Shown in pieces: positions 18,903 through 27,245 of a stretch of 35,484 nt of DNA; position 1 is the first letter of the stretch, and the number at the start of each line of letters is the position of its first letter. The stretch is from Noviherbaspirillum denitrificans. Its GTDB lineage: Bacteria; Pseudomonadota; Gammaproteobacteria; Burkholderiales; Burkholderiaceae_D. A program made the position numbers and the translations under genes. The notes below the pieces were generated by a model. The model ran no database searches, had not been told where the DNA came from, and saw only the letters and a program-made list of their open reading frames with translations. The DNA is taken from contig NZ_LSTO01000001.1 of NCBI RefSeq assembly GCF_002211445.1, positions 4,067,935-4,103,418 on the forward strand, given 5' to 3'.

Positions 18903-19050
18903 GGTGTATCGAAGTTCCTGAGTTATTCGAGGTTTTAGAGACGGTGGAAAGCGAGCCCGTCGCCAGGCCCATCCTTGCTTTCATACGCCGTAGCATCCCG
19001 CAGCCATGCAGCGGGGTCCATAGGCAATAAGGGGGAGTGACAGGAGCGCG

Positions 19051-20166
19051 TCAGCCGCCGATGTAGGACATTTCGACCTTGCGCACCGCGCGTTCGGTGA
19101 GGTCGGTATTCGCCGTGCGCAGTTCCGAGTAACGGTCCCCGCGGCGTCGCCAGATATTGGCGACTACGGTCGACAGTTCGAGGTCACTGCGTCCGCTGCG
19201 GATGAGCGCGCGCAGGTCGTGGCCCTGCGTCGCAAACAAGCAGGTGTACAGCTTGCCTTCGGTGGACAGGCGGGCGCGCGTGCAGTCATGGCAGAAGGCG
19301 CGCGTGACGCTGGAGATGACACCGATCTCGCTGCCGTCATCCTTGTAGCGCCAGCGCTCGGCGGTTTCGCCCGTGTAGTTGGGTTCGATTTCCTCGAGGG
19401 GCATCTCGGCATTGATCCGGCGGATGACTTCGGCCGAAGGAATGACCTCGTCCATCTTCCACCCATTGCTGCTGCCGACATCCATGTATTCAATGAAGCG
19501 CAGGATGAACGGCGAGCCCTTGAAATGCCGCGCCATGGGCAGGATTTCCTGGTCGTTCATCCCGCCCTTGACCACCATGTTGACCTTGATCGGCCCCAGC
19601 CCGACGGCATGCGCAATGTCGATGCCTTTCAGGACGTCGGAGACCGGAAAGTCAACGTCGTTCATGCGCTGGAATACCTTCTCGTCCAGTGCATCGAGGG
19701 ACACGGTTACGCGCTTCAGCCCCGCTTCCTTCAGGGCGCGGGCCTTCCTTGCCAGCAGCGAAGCGTTGGTGGTCAGCGTCAGGTCGATGGCTTCGCCGTC
19801 CGGCGTGGACAAGCCGGCCAGCATCTCGACCAGCCGTTCGATGTCCTTGCGCAGCAACGGTTCGCCGCCGGTCAGGCGGATCTTGCGCACGCCGTGCGCG
19901 ACGAATACCTTCGCCACCCGCGTGATTTCCTCGAACGAGAGCAGGGCGGAATGCGGCAGGAAGGCATAGTCCTTGTCGAACACTTCCTTCGGCATGCAGT
20001 ACACGCAACGGAAGTTGCAGCGGTCGGTGACGGAAATCCGCAGGTCGTGCAGGGGACGCGCAAGCGAGTCCGCGACAAGGCCGGTTGGCGCCTCGAGCTC
20101 GGCGGGTATGTCGGGTGCGGTGGAAAGCACGCGGTGGTCGACAACGGGGATGATTCTTTCGGCCAT
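19051..20166 (-). CDS. moaA: GTP 3',8-cyclase MoaA
   Basis: A 371-residue radical SAM enzyme. C50, C54 and C57 in [13 protein letters not shown] bind the SAM [4Fe-4S] cluster. [11 protein letters not shown] (98-108) is the GGEP SAM-binding motif. C292, C295 and C309 ([10 protein letters not shown]...YTC) hold the second cluster that binds GTP. The C-terminus ends in Gly-Gly, needed for activity in characterised MoaA. It makes 3',8-cyclo-7,8-dihydro-GTP, the first intermediate of molybdenum cofactor synthesis. The N-terminus is about 35 residues longer than in E. coli MoaA, a common feature in Burkholderiales. It lies 31 bp downstream of the chromate transporter gene and upstream of moeA; mobA is missing from this locus. 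Confidence 0.97.
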   Translation of the reverse strand: MAERIIPVVDHRVLSTAPDIPAELEAPTGLVADSLARPLHDLRISVTDRCNFRCVYCMPKEVFDKDYAFLPHSALLSFEEITRVAKVFVAHGVRKIRLTGGEPLLRKDIERLVEMLAGLSTPDGEAIDLTLTTNASLLARKARALKEAGLKRVTVSLDALDEKVFQRMNDVDFPVSDVLKGIDIAHAVGLGPIKVNMVVKGGMNDQEILPMARHFKGSPFILRFIEYMDVGSSNGWKMDEVIPSAEVIRRINAEMPLEEIEPNYTGETAERWRYKDDGSEIGVISSVTRAFCHDCTRARLSTEGKLYTCLFATQGHDLRALIRSGRSDLELSTVVANIWRRRGDRYSELRTANTDLTERAVRKVEMSYIGG

Positions 20167-20197
20167 TCTGGTGACACGTTCGATTCAGGATACTGTC

Positions 20198-21529
20198 TTA
20201 AGATACCACGAGACCCAACAGTGCACAGGCGACGATCAGGGGGATGGTGCCGACCTTGAAGCGGAGCAGGGCGATCGCGGCCGCGGCGGCAATGGCCATC
20301 GACATCGTGTCCCAGCTCCCGACGGGCTCGGCCAGCTTGAATACGTGTTCGGCGAAGAAAACCGCCAGGCTCACAATGACGCCCACAACCGCGGCGGAAA
20401 TCGCCGTCAGCGGTGCCGTCAGCCGGATATTTCCGCGCGTCGATTCCACGAGCGGACCGCCGGCAAGGATAAAGATGAACGAGGGCAGAAAGGTAAAGAA
20501 GGTCGCCGTGCACGCGCCTGCCATGCCTGCAAGCAAGAGCGCATCCGGTCCGAACGCGGTCGTCGTCCATGCGCCGATGAAGCCGACGAAGGCAACAATC
20601 ATGATCAAAGGGCCGGGCGTTGTTTCTCCGAGCGCCAATCCGTCAATCATCTGCGCCGCGGTCAGCCAGTGGAAGTGTTCAACCGCACCCTGGTAGACGT
20701 AGGGCAAGACTGCATAGGCTCCGCCAAAGGTAAGAAGCGCCGCTTTCGTAAAGAACCAGCCCATTTGCGCAAGCGGGGTGGCGGTGCCGGAAAGCGAGGC
20801 TAGGGTCAACCACATTCCGGTCCCGAGAACGATCCCGGTTGCACTGACAAGCGCGAGCTTGAACCACGAAAAGCGCGCATGATCCGGCGTGGGCGTATCG
20901 TCATCGATCAGAGCCGAGCCGTAGGACGTGTTCCCTACATTGGCGTGTCCGTCTCCCAAATGGAATTTTTCGGGCGCAACCCGGCCGCCAATCAGGCCGA
21001 TGAAAGCGGCGGCCAGGACGATCAGCGGAAATGGAATATCGAGGAAAGTGATCGCCACGAATGCCGCGACTGCAATACCGGCAAGCAATCCGTTTTTGAG
21101 CGAGCGGCTGCCGATACGCCAGGCGGCCGCCAGCACGATCGCAACGACGGCGGGCTTGATTCCGAACAGCAGTCCCGCCACTGCAGGCGTATTGCCGAAC
21201 ACCATATAGACCCATGTCAGGCCGATCAGGATCAGGAGTGAAGGCAGGACGAACAGGGTACCGGCAATGATGCCGCCCCATGTCCTGTGCAGCAGCCAGC
21301 CGATGTAGACCGCAAGCTGCGTTGCTTCAGGGCCGGGCAGCAGCATGCAGTAGTTAAGGGCGTGCAGGAAGCGATGCTCCGATATCCAGCGGCGTTTTTC
21401 GACAAGGTCGGCATGCATGATCGCAATCTGCCCGGCCGGCCCGCCGAAACTGATGAAACCCAGCTTCAGCCAGTACCAGAATGCTTCCCGAAGGGTAATC
21501 GCTGCCGGAGGGCGCAGATCGTTTTTCAT
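20198..21529 (-). CDS. chrA: Chromate transporter family protein (ChrA, long-chain CHR)
   Basis: A 443-residue membrane protein with two homologous CHR halves, as in the long-chain CHR family. The first half has LGFISFGGPAGQIAIMH and LLPGPEATQLAVYIGWLLH. The second half repeats these elements as LLTFGGAYAVLPYVYQGAV and LGETTPGPLIMIVAFVGF. About 10-12 membrane helices are expected. Characterised members export chromate, giving resistance; many members are untested, so chromate is a family-level prediction. No chrB regulator is nearby. The gene sits between rne and moaA, and its start is only 34 bp after the rne terminator, leaving little room for a promoter. The ribosome site is weak. Confidence 0.88.
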   Translation of the reverse strand: MKNDLRPPAAITLREAFWYWLKLGFISFGGPAGQIAIMHADLVEKRRWISEHRFLHALNYCMLLPGPEATQLAVYIGWLLHRTWGGIIAGTLFVLPSLLILIGLTWVYMVFGNTPAVAGLLFGIKPAVVAIVLAAAWRIGSRSLKNGLLAGIAVAAFVAITFLDIPFPLIVLAAAFIGLIGGRVAPEKFHLGDGHANVGNTSYGSALIDDDTPTPDHARFSWFKLALVSATGIVLGTGMWLTLASLSGTATPLAQMGWFFTKAALLTFGGAYAVLPYVYQGAVEHFHWLTAAQMIDGLALGETTPGPLIMIVAFVGFIGAWTTTAFGPDALLLAGMAGACTATFFTFLPSFIFILAGGPLVESTRGNIRLTAPLTAISAAVVGVIVSLAVFFAEHVFKLAEPVGSWDTMSMAIAAAAAIALLRFKVGTIPLIVACALLGLVVS

Positions 21530-21564
21530 GCTTGCTGTGGCAAGTGGACCTGTTTATGAAACAA

Positions 21565-21586
21565 AAAGGGAGCAAACGCTCCCTTT
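21565..21586 (-). terminator. Rho-independent terminator of rne
   Basis: AAAGGGAGC (21565-21573) and GCTCCCTTT (21578-21586) form a perfect 9-bp stem with loop AAAC. On the minus strand the stem is followed by further T residues (CCCTTTTTGT), the form of an intrinsic terminator. It lies 44 bp after the rne stop codon and 36 bp before the chrA start. Confidence 0.88.
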
Positions 21587-21629
21587 CTGCATGGTGGCCA
21601 TCCACTCCGGACGGAGCGGAATAGCGCGC

Positions 21630-24416
21630 TTATCGACGTGTCTCGACCTGGATAAGCGGCTCGTTCGACACTGGTGGCACCGGCTTGCGGACGCGCGGTA
21701 CACGTGCCGGCGGCACGAAGCGCTCTGCAGCCTCCTGGGCGACACGAAGCTTTTCCGGATCGGTGACGGCGAGCGTCAGGCCTGCTGCGGACAGAACTTC
21801 CCGCAGTTGTTCAAGCTGCATCGGAGCCGGAGCCACCAATGCCGTTGACGCGGCGACAGGAGTTGCCTGCGGTTCTGCACGCGGCGCGGCCACAGGGGCG
21901 GCCACAGGGGCGGCAACTGGTGCGGCAACTGGTGTGGCAACCGGTGCGGCGGGTTCGATTGCAGGTGCTTCGATCACTGCGGCCACAGGCGCTGCTTCAG
22001 CCTCGGCCACTTCCACAACAGCAGGAGCCGCTGCCGGTGCGGCAATTTCCGCAATTTCCAGCTGCATGGCCTGTTGCGGTTCCACGCCTTCCTCGCCTTC
22101 GTGTTCGGCGCCGGCAATGACTTCTCCGGTTTCGCGGTCGCGGCGATTCCGGTTGCGTCCACCACGGCGGCGGCGGCGGCGGCGCTCTTCGCCTTGCTGT
22201 TCGCCGGCACCTTCCGCGCCAAGCGCTGCGTCAGTTGCAATGTCGTCGTCGGCAGCCGGAACCGCTTCCACCAACGGCTGCGGAACTGCTACCGGCGTTG
22301 CCGGCACTGCATTCAGCACTTCCTCGGCGACCGGTGCGGCGGTTTCCTTGCGTTCTTCACGCTGGCGCTGCTGGCGTTCGCGGCGCGATTCATTGCCTTC
22401 GCGCGGTTCGCGGGGCTCGCGTGGTTCACGCGGCTCGCGCGCCTCCCGCGGTTCGCGGACTTCACGGGGCTCGCGCGGCGGGCGGGGAGGACGTTGTTGC
22501 GGTTGCGGTGCATCCGCTGCCGGCACGGCGGCCTGCTTAACGGTTTCCTCACGGGTAGTTTCTTCGCCGCGGTCACGTCCGCCGCGGCCGCGACGGCTAC
22601 GGCCCCGGCCGTTACGGTCGCTGCTGCTGCGTTCACGTGCCTGGGCGGGCTTTTCTTCCACGACCGGAGCAGCCTGGACGACAGGCGCCACCGGCTTCTT
22701 GCGGAAGAAACCGAATACGCGGCTGAGGAAACCTTCTTCCACCACAGGAGCGGCGACCGGTGCGGGAGCGGGCACCGGCTCGACCGGCTTGCGCTCGACG
22801 ATCGGTGCAGGCTGGTCCGGCGTAATGCCCTTGACCACGGCTTCCTGGCGCGGACGCGCTTCTTCCTTCTGGCGCTTGTTGTAGCTGATATCGGTATCCG
22901 CTTCCTCGGCCATGTCGTAGCTGGCTTGCGGCTCTTCCAGGCGCGGATCGTCGTGCTTGATGCGCTCGAGCTTGTAATGTGGAGTCTCGAGGTGCTTGTT
23001 CGGAATCATGATGATCGTCACGCGATGGCGCGTTTCGATCTTCAGGATTTCGCCGCGCTTTTCGTTCAGCAGGAAAGCGGCCACATCGACCGGTGCCTGG
23101 ACGTGAATGGCGGCGGAGTTCTCCTTCATTGACTCTTCCTGGACGATGCGCAGGACTTGCAATGCGGAGGATTCAGTGTCGCGGATATGGCCGGTGCCGT
23201 TGCAGCGCGGGCAAGTCACGTGGCTGCCTTCGGACAGCGACGGACGCAGGCGCTGACGGGACAGCTCCATCAGGCCGAAGCGGGAGATCTTGCCCATCTG
23301 CACGCGGGCGCGGTCGTAGCGCAGCGCATCCTTCAGGCGGGTCTCGACTTCGCGCTGGTTCTTTGCGTTCTCCATGTCGATGAAGTCGATCACGATCAGG
23401 CCGCCCAGGTCGCGCAGGCGCAACTGGCGTGCCACTTCGTCGGCAGCTTCAAGATTGGTGTTGAGCGCGGTGGTTTCGATGTCGCTGCCGCGGGTGGCAC
23501 GGGCGGAGTTGACGTCGATGGAAACGAGGGCTTCGGTGTGGTCGATGACGATGGCGCCACCGGAGGGCAGGGGGACGGTGCGGGAGTAGGCGGTTTCGAT
23601 CTGGTGTTCGATCTGGAAACGCGAGAACAACGGCACATCGTCACGGTAGCGCTTGACCCGGTGCACCATATCCGGCATCACGTGGCTCATGAACTGCTGC
23701 GCCTGCTCGTAGATGTCGTCGGTGTCGATCAGGATCTCGCCGATGTCGGGCTGGAAATAGTCGCGGATGGCGCGGATGACCAGCGAGGATTCCTGGTAAA
23801 TCAGGAAGGCGCCCGGGGCGGATTGGCCCGCGCCTTCGATCGCGCGCCACAGTTGCAGCAGGTAGTTCAAGTCCCACTGCAGTTCTTCGACATTGCGGCC
23901 AATACCGGCGGTACGGGCAATGACAGACATGCCGGACGGGATTTCCAGCTTGTCCATGGTTTCGCGCAGTTCCTGGCGGTCTTCGCCTTCGACGCGGCGG
24001 GACACGCCGCCTCCGCGCGGATTATTCGGCATCAGCACCAGGTAGCGGCCGGCCAGGGAAATGAACGACGTCAGGGCAGCGCCCTTGTTGCCGCGCTCTT
24101 CCTTCTCGACCTGGACCATGATTTCCTGGCCCTCGCGCAGCGCGTCCTTGATGGAGGCGTTGCGGACGTCGATGCCTTCCTTGAAATAGCTGCGCGCCAC
24201 TTCCTTGAAGGGCAGGAAGCCATGGCGTTCTTCGCCGTAATTGACGAAGCAGGCTTCCAGCGAGGGTTCGATGCGGGTGATGACACCCTTGTAGATGTTC
24301 GACTTGCGCTGTTCGCGGCCAGTCGTCTCGATGTCGATGTCGATGAGCTTCTGCCCGTCGACAATGGCCACGCGCAGTTCTTCCTGCTGCGTGGCGTTGA
24401 ACAACATGCGTTTCAT
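21630..24416 (-). CDS. rne: Ribonuclease E
   Basis: A 928-residue endoribonuclease of the Rne/Rng family. The N-terminal catalytic half has the S1 RNA-binding domain (about 35-120), a 5'-sensor region, and the DNase I-like site with Asp301 ([11 protein letters not shown]) and Asp344 (IVIDFIDM). C402 and C405 in CPRCNGTG form the zinc link between subunits. The C-terminal half from about residue 500 is low-complexity: basic and Arg/Gly-rich, a run of Arg-Glu-Pro repeats, and an Ala-Pro-Val repeat; such tails bind RNA and degradosome partners. It ends with a short motif, PLIQVETRR. It processes rRNA, tRNA and mRNA at the inner membrane. GGAG lies 9-10 bp before ATG 24416. It is followed by an intrinsic terminator and preceded by a long leader. 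Confidence 0.97.
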   Translation of the reverse strand: MKRMLFNATQQEELRVAIVDGQKLIDIDIETTGREQRKSNIYKGVITRIEPSLEACFVNYGEERHGFLPFKEVARSYFKEGIDVRNASIKDALREGQEIMVQVEKEERGNKGAALTSFISLAGRYLVLMPNNPRGGGVSRRVEGEDRQELRETMDKLEIPSGMSVIARTAGIGRNVEELQWDLNYLLQLWRAIEGAGQSAPGAFLIYQESSLVIRAIRDYFQPDIGEILIDTDDIYEQAQQFMSHVMPDMVHRVKRYRDDVPLFSRFQIEHQIETAYSRTVPLPSGGAIVIDHTEALVSIDVNSARATRGSDIETTALNTNLEAADEVARQLRLRDLGGLIVIDFIDMENAKNQREVETRLKDALRYDRARVQMGKISRFGLMELSRQRLRPSLSEGSHVTCPRCNGTGHIRDTESSALQVLRIVQEESMKENSAAIHVQAPVDVAAFLLNEKRGEILKIETRHRVTIIMIPNKHLETPHYKLERIKHDDPRLEEPQASYDMAEEADTDISYNKRQKEEARPRQEAVVKGITPDQPAPIVERKPVEPVPAPAPVAAPVVEEGFLSRVFGFFRKKPVAPVVQAAPVVEEKPAQARERSSSDRNGRGRSRRGRGGRDRGEETTREETVKQAAVPAADAPQPQQRPPRPPREPREVREPREAREPREPREPREPREGNESRRERQQRQREERKETAAPVAEEVLNAVPATPVAVPQPLVEAVPAADDDIATDAALGAEGAGEQQGEERRRRRRRGGRNRNRRDRETGEVIAGAEHEGEEGVEPQQAMQLEIAEIAAPAAAPAVVEVAEAEAAPVAAVIEAPAIEPAAPVATPVAAPVAAPVAAPVAAPRAEPQATPVAASTALVAPAPMQLEQLREVLSAAGLTLAVTDPEKLRVAQEAAERFVPPARVPRVRKPVPPVSNEPLIQVETRR
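21886..21945 (-). repeat. Five 12-bp tandem repeats in rne (Ala-Pro-Val tract)
   Basis: Five consecutive 12-bp units, two GCGGCCACAGGG, two GCGGCAACTGGT and one GTGGCAACCGGT, lie within the 3' part of rne. In the protein they encode the run of PVAA/PVAT units. The unit length is a multiple of three, so copy-number changes would keep the frame. Identical neighbouring copies suggest recent duplication by slippage. Confidence 0.85.
22398..22475 (-). repeat. 9-bp Arg-Glu-Pro codon repeats in rne
   Basis: About eight consecutive 9-bp units encode Arg-Glu followed by Pro, Val or Ala. The DNA units vary at third positions (CGGTTCGCG, GGGCTCGCG, TGGTTCACG on the plus strand). They lie in the unstructured C-terminal half of RNase E and form an alternating basic-acidic helix-like or extended spacer. 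Confidence 0.8.
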
Positions 24417-25119
24417 TTTTATTTACTCCGTGACTCTGGGGTCAACTAGAGCCGCGGATGACAGGTTTCGCCACCGCGGCAGGTACAGGGATGTACGCGA
24501 GGTCGGAGTGCTTGATGAGGGAATTGCCTTAGTGTGCAGTGGCGCAAAGCTTCAGCGCATGGACTGCAACGGGGCGCGGACGTGGTTGGAACAGATGCCG
24601 AGCGCGCGCGGCATCCGCGATGCGCAATCCGGCCAGGGCGTTATGGGCCGGGCAGGGCGCAGCGTCAGGCAGCGAGCAGTGTGATGGAGCCAGGTGAAAA
24701 TTCATGGCATTCAGCGAAATCGGCAAACACGGGCCAACTACATCAACCAGCGAGCAACCTGTAACAGGCATGCTCACCAGACATATCCTTGGTATTCAAG
24801 CAATCTTGTCCAACGCCTATGCGCGCTATCCGATTGCAACTACGGTGCAACCCTGACTCGCACAAGGGCGATGCATACACATCTTTTTCGGGTACCGAAA
24901 ACAATCCGAGCCCCGGGGCCGAGCTGAAGGGCGCGACGTACTCCTGTACATCCCTGCTCCTCTAACTCTGGTCCTGGGCACTCTTGTCATTTTCATGGCG
25001 CCCTGTCCATCGAATTTGCAATTCGGCGAGGCTGATGGACACGCCCCTGTGTAGAATGTGCTTTTTATTCTCACACGCGCGCCGGTTTGTAACCGACACG
25101 AAACAATTATATCTGCAAA
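24417..25119. promoter_or_regulatory. Long rne/rluC intergenic region and probable rne leader
   Basis: This 703-bp stretch holds no credible gene. Divergent rne and rluC starts flank it. RNase E genes in other proteobacteria have long 5' leaders that mediate autoregulation, so much of this may be transcribed leftwards as rne leader. An 11-bp perfect inverted repeat is present (CAGGGATGTAC at 24486-24496, GTACATCCCTG at 24946-24956) and could close a long-range stem. A perfect minus-strand TATAAT lies at 25106-25111 but lacks a -35 match. For rluC, TTGTAA and TATATC occur just before the start at only 15-bp spacing. I see no confident promoter for either gene. Confidence 0.45.
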
Positions 25120-26127
25120 ATGAAGGACTTAGCGAGATTTTCTGGAGGTCGGACGGATTCGGCTGCAAATGAACAGTCCTCCCAGGCATCCGCTCAGGTT
25201 CGCCTCGTGACGATTTCCGAAGACGAAGCCGACCAGCGCATCGACAATTTCCTGTTGCGCGTCTGTAAAGGCGTGCCGAAAAGCCATATCTACCGCGTGC
25301 TGCGCTCGGGTGAAGTGCGCGTCAACAAGGGGCGGATCGACCAGACTTACCGCCTCAAGGAAGGCGACGTGGTTCGGATTCCGCCTGTACGGGTTGCGGA
25401 AAAGGCAACGACATCCGTGCCTGGTGCAGAATTCACCATCCTGCTCGAAGACGCCCACCTGCTCGTCATCGACAAGCCGGCCGGTGTGGCCGTGCACGGC
25501 GGATCGGGCGTCAGCTACGGCGTGATCGAGCAACTGCGGGCCGCACGTCCGCAAGCCAAGTTCCTGGAATTGGTTCACCGCCTGGACCGAGAGACGTCGG
25601 GAGTGCTGTTACTGGCCAAGAAGCGCTCCGCGCTGACCGACCTCCACGAACAGATCCGCGAAGGCGAACTGGACAAGCGTTACTTCGCGTTGGTGCATGG
25701 CGAATGGAAAAATTCCCGCCAGCATGTCAAGTTGCCTCTGTTTAAATACACCACGCCGGATGGTGAGCGCCGGGTTCGTGTGCAAGCCGACGGCCAGCCG
25801 TCGCATACGGTGTTCAACCTTGTCCGGCGCTTCGGCGACTTCGCATTGCTGGAGGCCGAGCTGAAGACGGGGAGAACCCACCAGATTCGAGTCCATCTTG
25901 CGTCCAGCGGTTTCCCGATTGTCGGAGACGACAAGTATGGCGATTTCGGTTTGAACAAGATGCTGCAGAAGGCTGAAGGCGACCGCGTTGCGCTCAAGCG
26001 CATGTTCCTGCATGCACATCAGGTCACCTTCCGTCATCCAGATTCCGGGCAGCCGGTCACGCTAAACGCGCCACTTCCACAGGAATGTGAGCGTTTCTTG
26101 AAGAGTATCGGCAAGAAGGCGGCTTGA
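25120..26127 (+). CDS. rluC: 23S rRNA pseudouridine synthase RluC
   Basis: A 335-residue RluA-family enzyme. An S4 RNA-binding domain spans about residues 33-90 (QRIDNFLLRVCKGVPKSHIY). The catalytic domain contains LVHRLDRETSG with Asp156 as nucleophile, and GRTHQIRVHLA near the end. It makes pseudouridine at positions 955, 2504 and 2580 (E. coli numbering) of 23S rRNA; that exact site set is inferred from family and from the conserved rne/rluC pairing. The start is uncertain: ATG 25120 has no ribosome site, and an in-frame GTG at 25207 would directly begin the S4 region. I kept ATG because the 29 extra residues are common in relatives. It is divergent from rne and leads a plus-strand group with the HAD, Rieske and sppA genes. 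Confidence 0.93.
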   Translation: MKDLARFSGGRTDSAANEQSSQASAQVRLVTISEDEADQRIDNFLLRVCKGVPKSHIYRVLRSGEVRVNKGRIDQTYRLKEGDVVRIPPVRVAEKATTSVPGAEFTILLEDAHLLVIDKPAGVAVHGGSGVSYGVIEQLRAARPQAKFLELVHRLDRETSGVLLLAKKRSALTDLHEQIREGELDKRYFALVHGEWKNSRQHVKLPLFKYTTPDGERRVRVQADGQPSHTVFNLVRRFGDFALLEAELKTGRTHQIRVHLASSGFPIVGDDKYGDFGLNKMLQKAEGDRVALKRMFLHAHQVTFRHPDSGQPVTLNAPLPQECERFLKSIGKKAA

Positions 26128-26178
26128 GCCGGGACGCTACAATACATTCACATCACAAGCAGCATTGCTGCACTCGTA

Positions 26179-26838
26179 ATGGCAAAAAAGAAATTTGACC
26201 TGATCGTATTCGACTGGGACGGAACATTGATGGACAGCACGAGCACGATCGTGACGTGCATCCAGGCGGCCGCAAGGGATCTGGGACTCCCGGTGCCTGA
26301 TGACAAACAGGCGGCCTACGTGATTGGCCTTGGCCTTGCCGAGGCCATGCAGGCGGTTGTGCCGGGACTGGAGGCCAAGCATTATCCGCACATGGTGGAG
26401 CGTTACCGCTATCACTACTTGACCAAGGACAAGGGTTTGACCCTGTTCGAAGGCGCGCGTGAAATGCTGGCTGACCTCGCCCACGAAGGCTATTTTCTCG
26501 CAGTCGCAACCGGGAAGAGCAGGGTTGGTCTGAATCGCGCCCTCGACGCGGCCAACCTGCTTTCCGTATTCGATGCCACTCGCTGCGCAGACGAAACCTT
26601 TTCCAAGCCACATCCGGCGATGCTCCAGGAATTGACGCGCGAACTTGGCCAGGATATGCGCCGCACCCTCATGATTGGCGATACCACGCACGACTTGCAA
26701 ATGGCTGCCAACGCGGGGGCCGCCGGTGTTGGCGTGCATTACGGGGCCCATACGGCACCCGAGTTGCAGGCGTTGGATCCTTTGTTTATCGCAAGTTCCG
26801 TGTCCGATCTGCACACCTGGTTACGCGACAATGCATAA
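26179..26838 (+). CDS. HAD-superfamily phosphatase (phosphoglycolate phosphatase-like)
   Basis: A 219-residue HAD hydrolase, subfamily IA. Motif I FDWDGTLMDS has Asp12 and Asp14, motif II is Thr111 (VATGKS), motif III Lys143 (FSKPHP), and motif IV MIGDTTHD has Asp168 and Asp172. The cap domain is the helical insert between residues 18 and 90. It should remove phosphate from a small metabolite; Gph-like activity on phosphoglycolate is possible but not established by sequence. There is no Shine-Dalgarno, and a GCAGC/GCTGC hairpin (26159-26171) sits where one would be expected. It is 51 bp after rluC, and its stop region overlaps or touches the Rieske gene start. Confidence 0.9.
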   Translation: MAKKKFDLIVFDWDGTLMDSTSTIVTCIQAAARDLGLPVPDDKQAAYVIGLGLAEAMQAVVPGLEAKHYPHMVERYRYHYLTKDKGLTLFEGAREMLADLAHEGYFLAVATGKSRVGLNRALDAANLLSVFDATRCADETFSKPHPAMLQELTRELGQDMRRTLMIGDTTHDLQMAANAGAAGVGVHYGAHTAPELQALDPLFIASSVSDLHTWLRDNA

Positions 26839-26845
26839 TGCTCCT

Positions 26846-27217
26846 ATGGAAGAGATTGCGATTCCAGTGTGCGAATCCTCGGCATTGCAGGATCGCGGGA
26901 AGGGCGTTCGCTTCCCCGTTACAGCGGGCGGAGAGGACAGTACGGGCTTTGCTGTCCGCTTCGGCAGTAACGTCTATGCCTACCTGAATCGCTGCGCCCA
27001 TGTTCCGATCGAGCTCGACTGGAACGAGGGCGACTTCTTCGAGTCGAGTGGACTGTACCTGATGTGCTCTACACACGGTGCGCTCTATACGCCTGAAACC
27101 GGGCGTTGCGCTGGAGGCCCTTGCCGTGGCGGCCGCCTGAGGCCGATTTCCGTGTTCGAAAGGGATGGCCATGTCTATTGGAGGCCAGATGATTACGTCA
27201 AGCCGGTCCGAGCCTGA
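26846..27217 (+). CDS. Small Rieske [2Fe-2S] protein
   Basis: A 123-residue soluble Rieske-type ferredoxin. The cluster ligands are C50-A-H52 and C74-S-T-H77, giving the C-x-H and C-x2-H halves of a Rieske motif 21 residues apart. Two extra cysteines (C88 and C93, in TGRCAGGPC) follow the second half; the CxGGPC-type sequence is the usual continuation in this subfamily. It has no oxygenase catalytic domain and no membrane segment, so it is probably an electron carrier or regulator with an unknown partner. ATG 26846 is chosen; an in-frame ATG at 26831 would overlap the HAD gene by 8 bp. Gene order suggests cotranscription with the HAD gene before and sppA after. Confidence 0.88.
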   Translation: MEEIAIPVCESSALQDRGKGVRFPVTAGGEDSTGFAVRFGSNVYAYLNRCAHVPIELDWNEGDFFESSGLYLMCSTHGALYTPETGRCAGGPCRGGRLRPISVFERDGHVYWRPDDYVKPVRA

Positions 27218-27245
27218 AAGACAAGAAAACAGATGGTAATGAACG

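Noticed and set aside
18903-19050. Possible mobA remnant between moaA and moeA
   Set aside because: No frame in the 148-bp gap shows MobA motifs such as an N-terminal LAGGxxxR loop.
23157-24449. 430-codon plus-strand frame
   Set aside because: It is antisense to the catalytic half of rne; no family match.
24694-24927. 77-codon plus-strand frame in the rne/rluC gap
   Set aside because: No ribosome site, no conserved-looking features and an odd composition; not supported as a gene.
25106-25111. Perfect minus-strand TATAAT near the rluC start as an rne promoter
   Set aside because: No acceptable -35 lies 16-18 bp upstream and it would give a leader of about 690 nt; kept only as a note in the intergenic entry.
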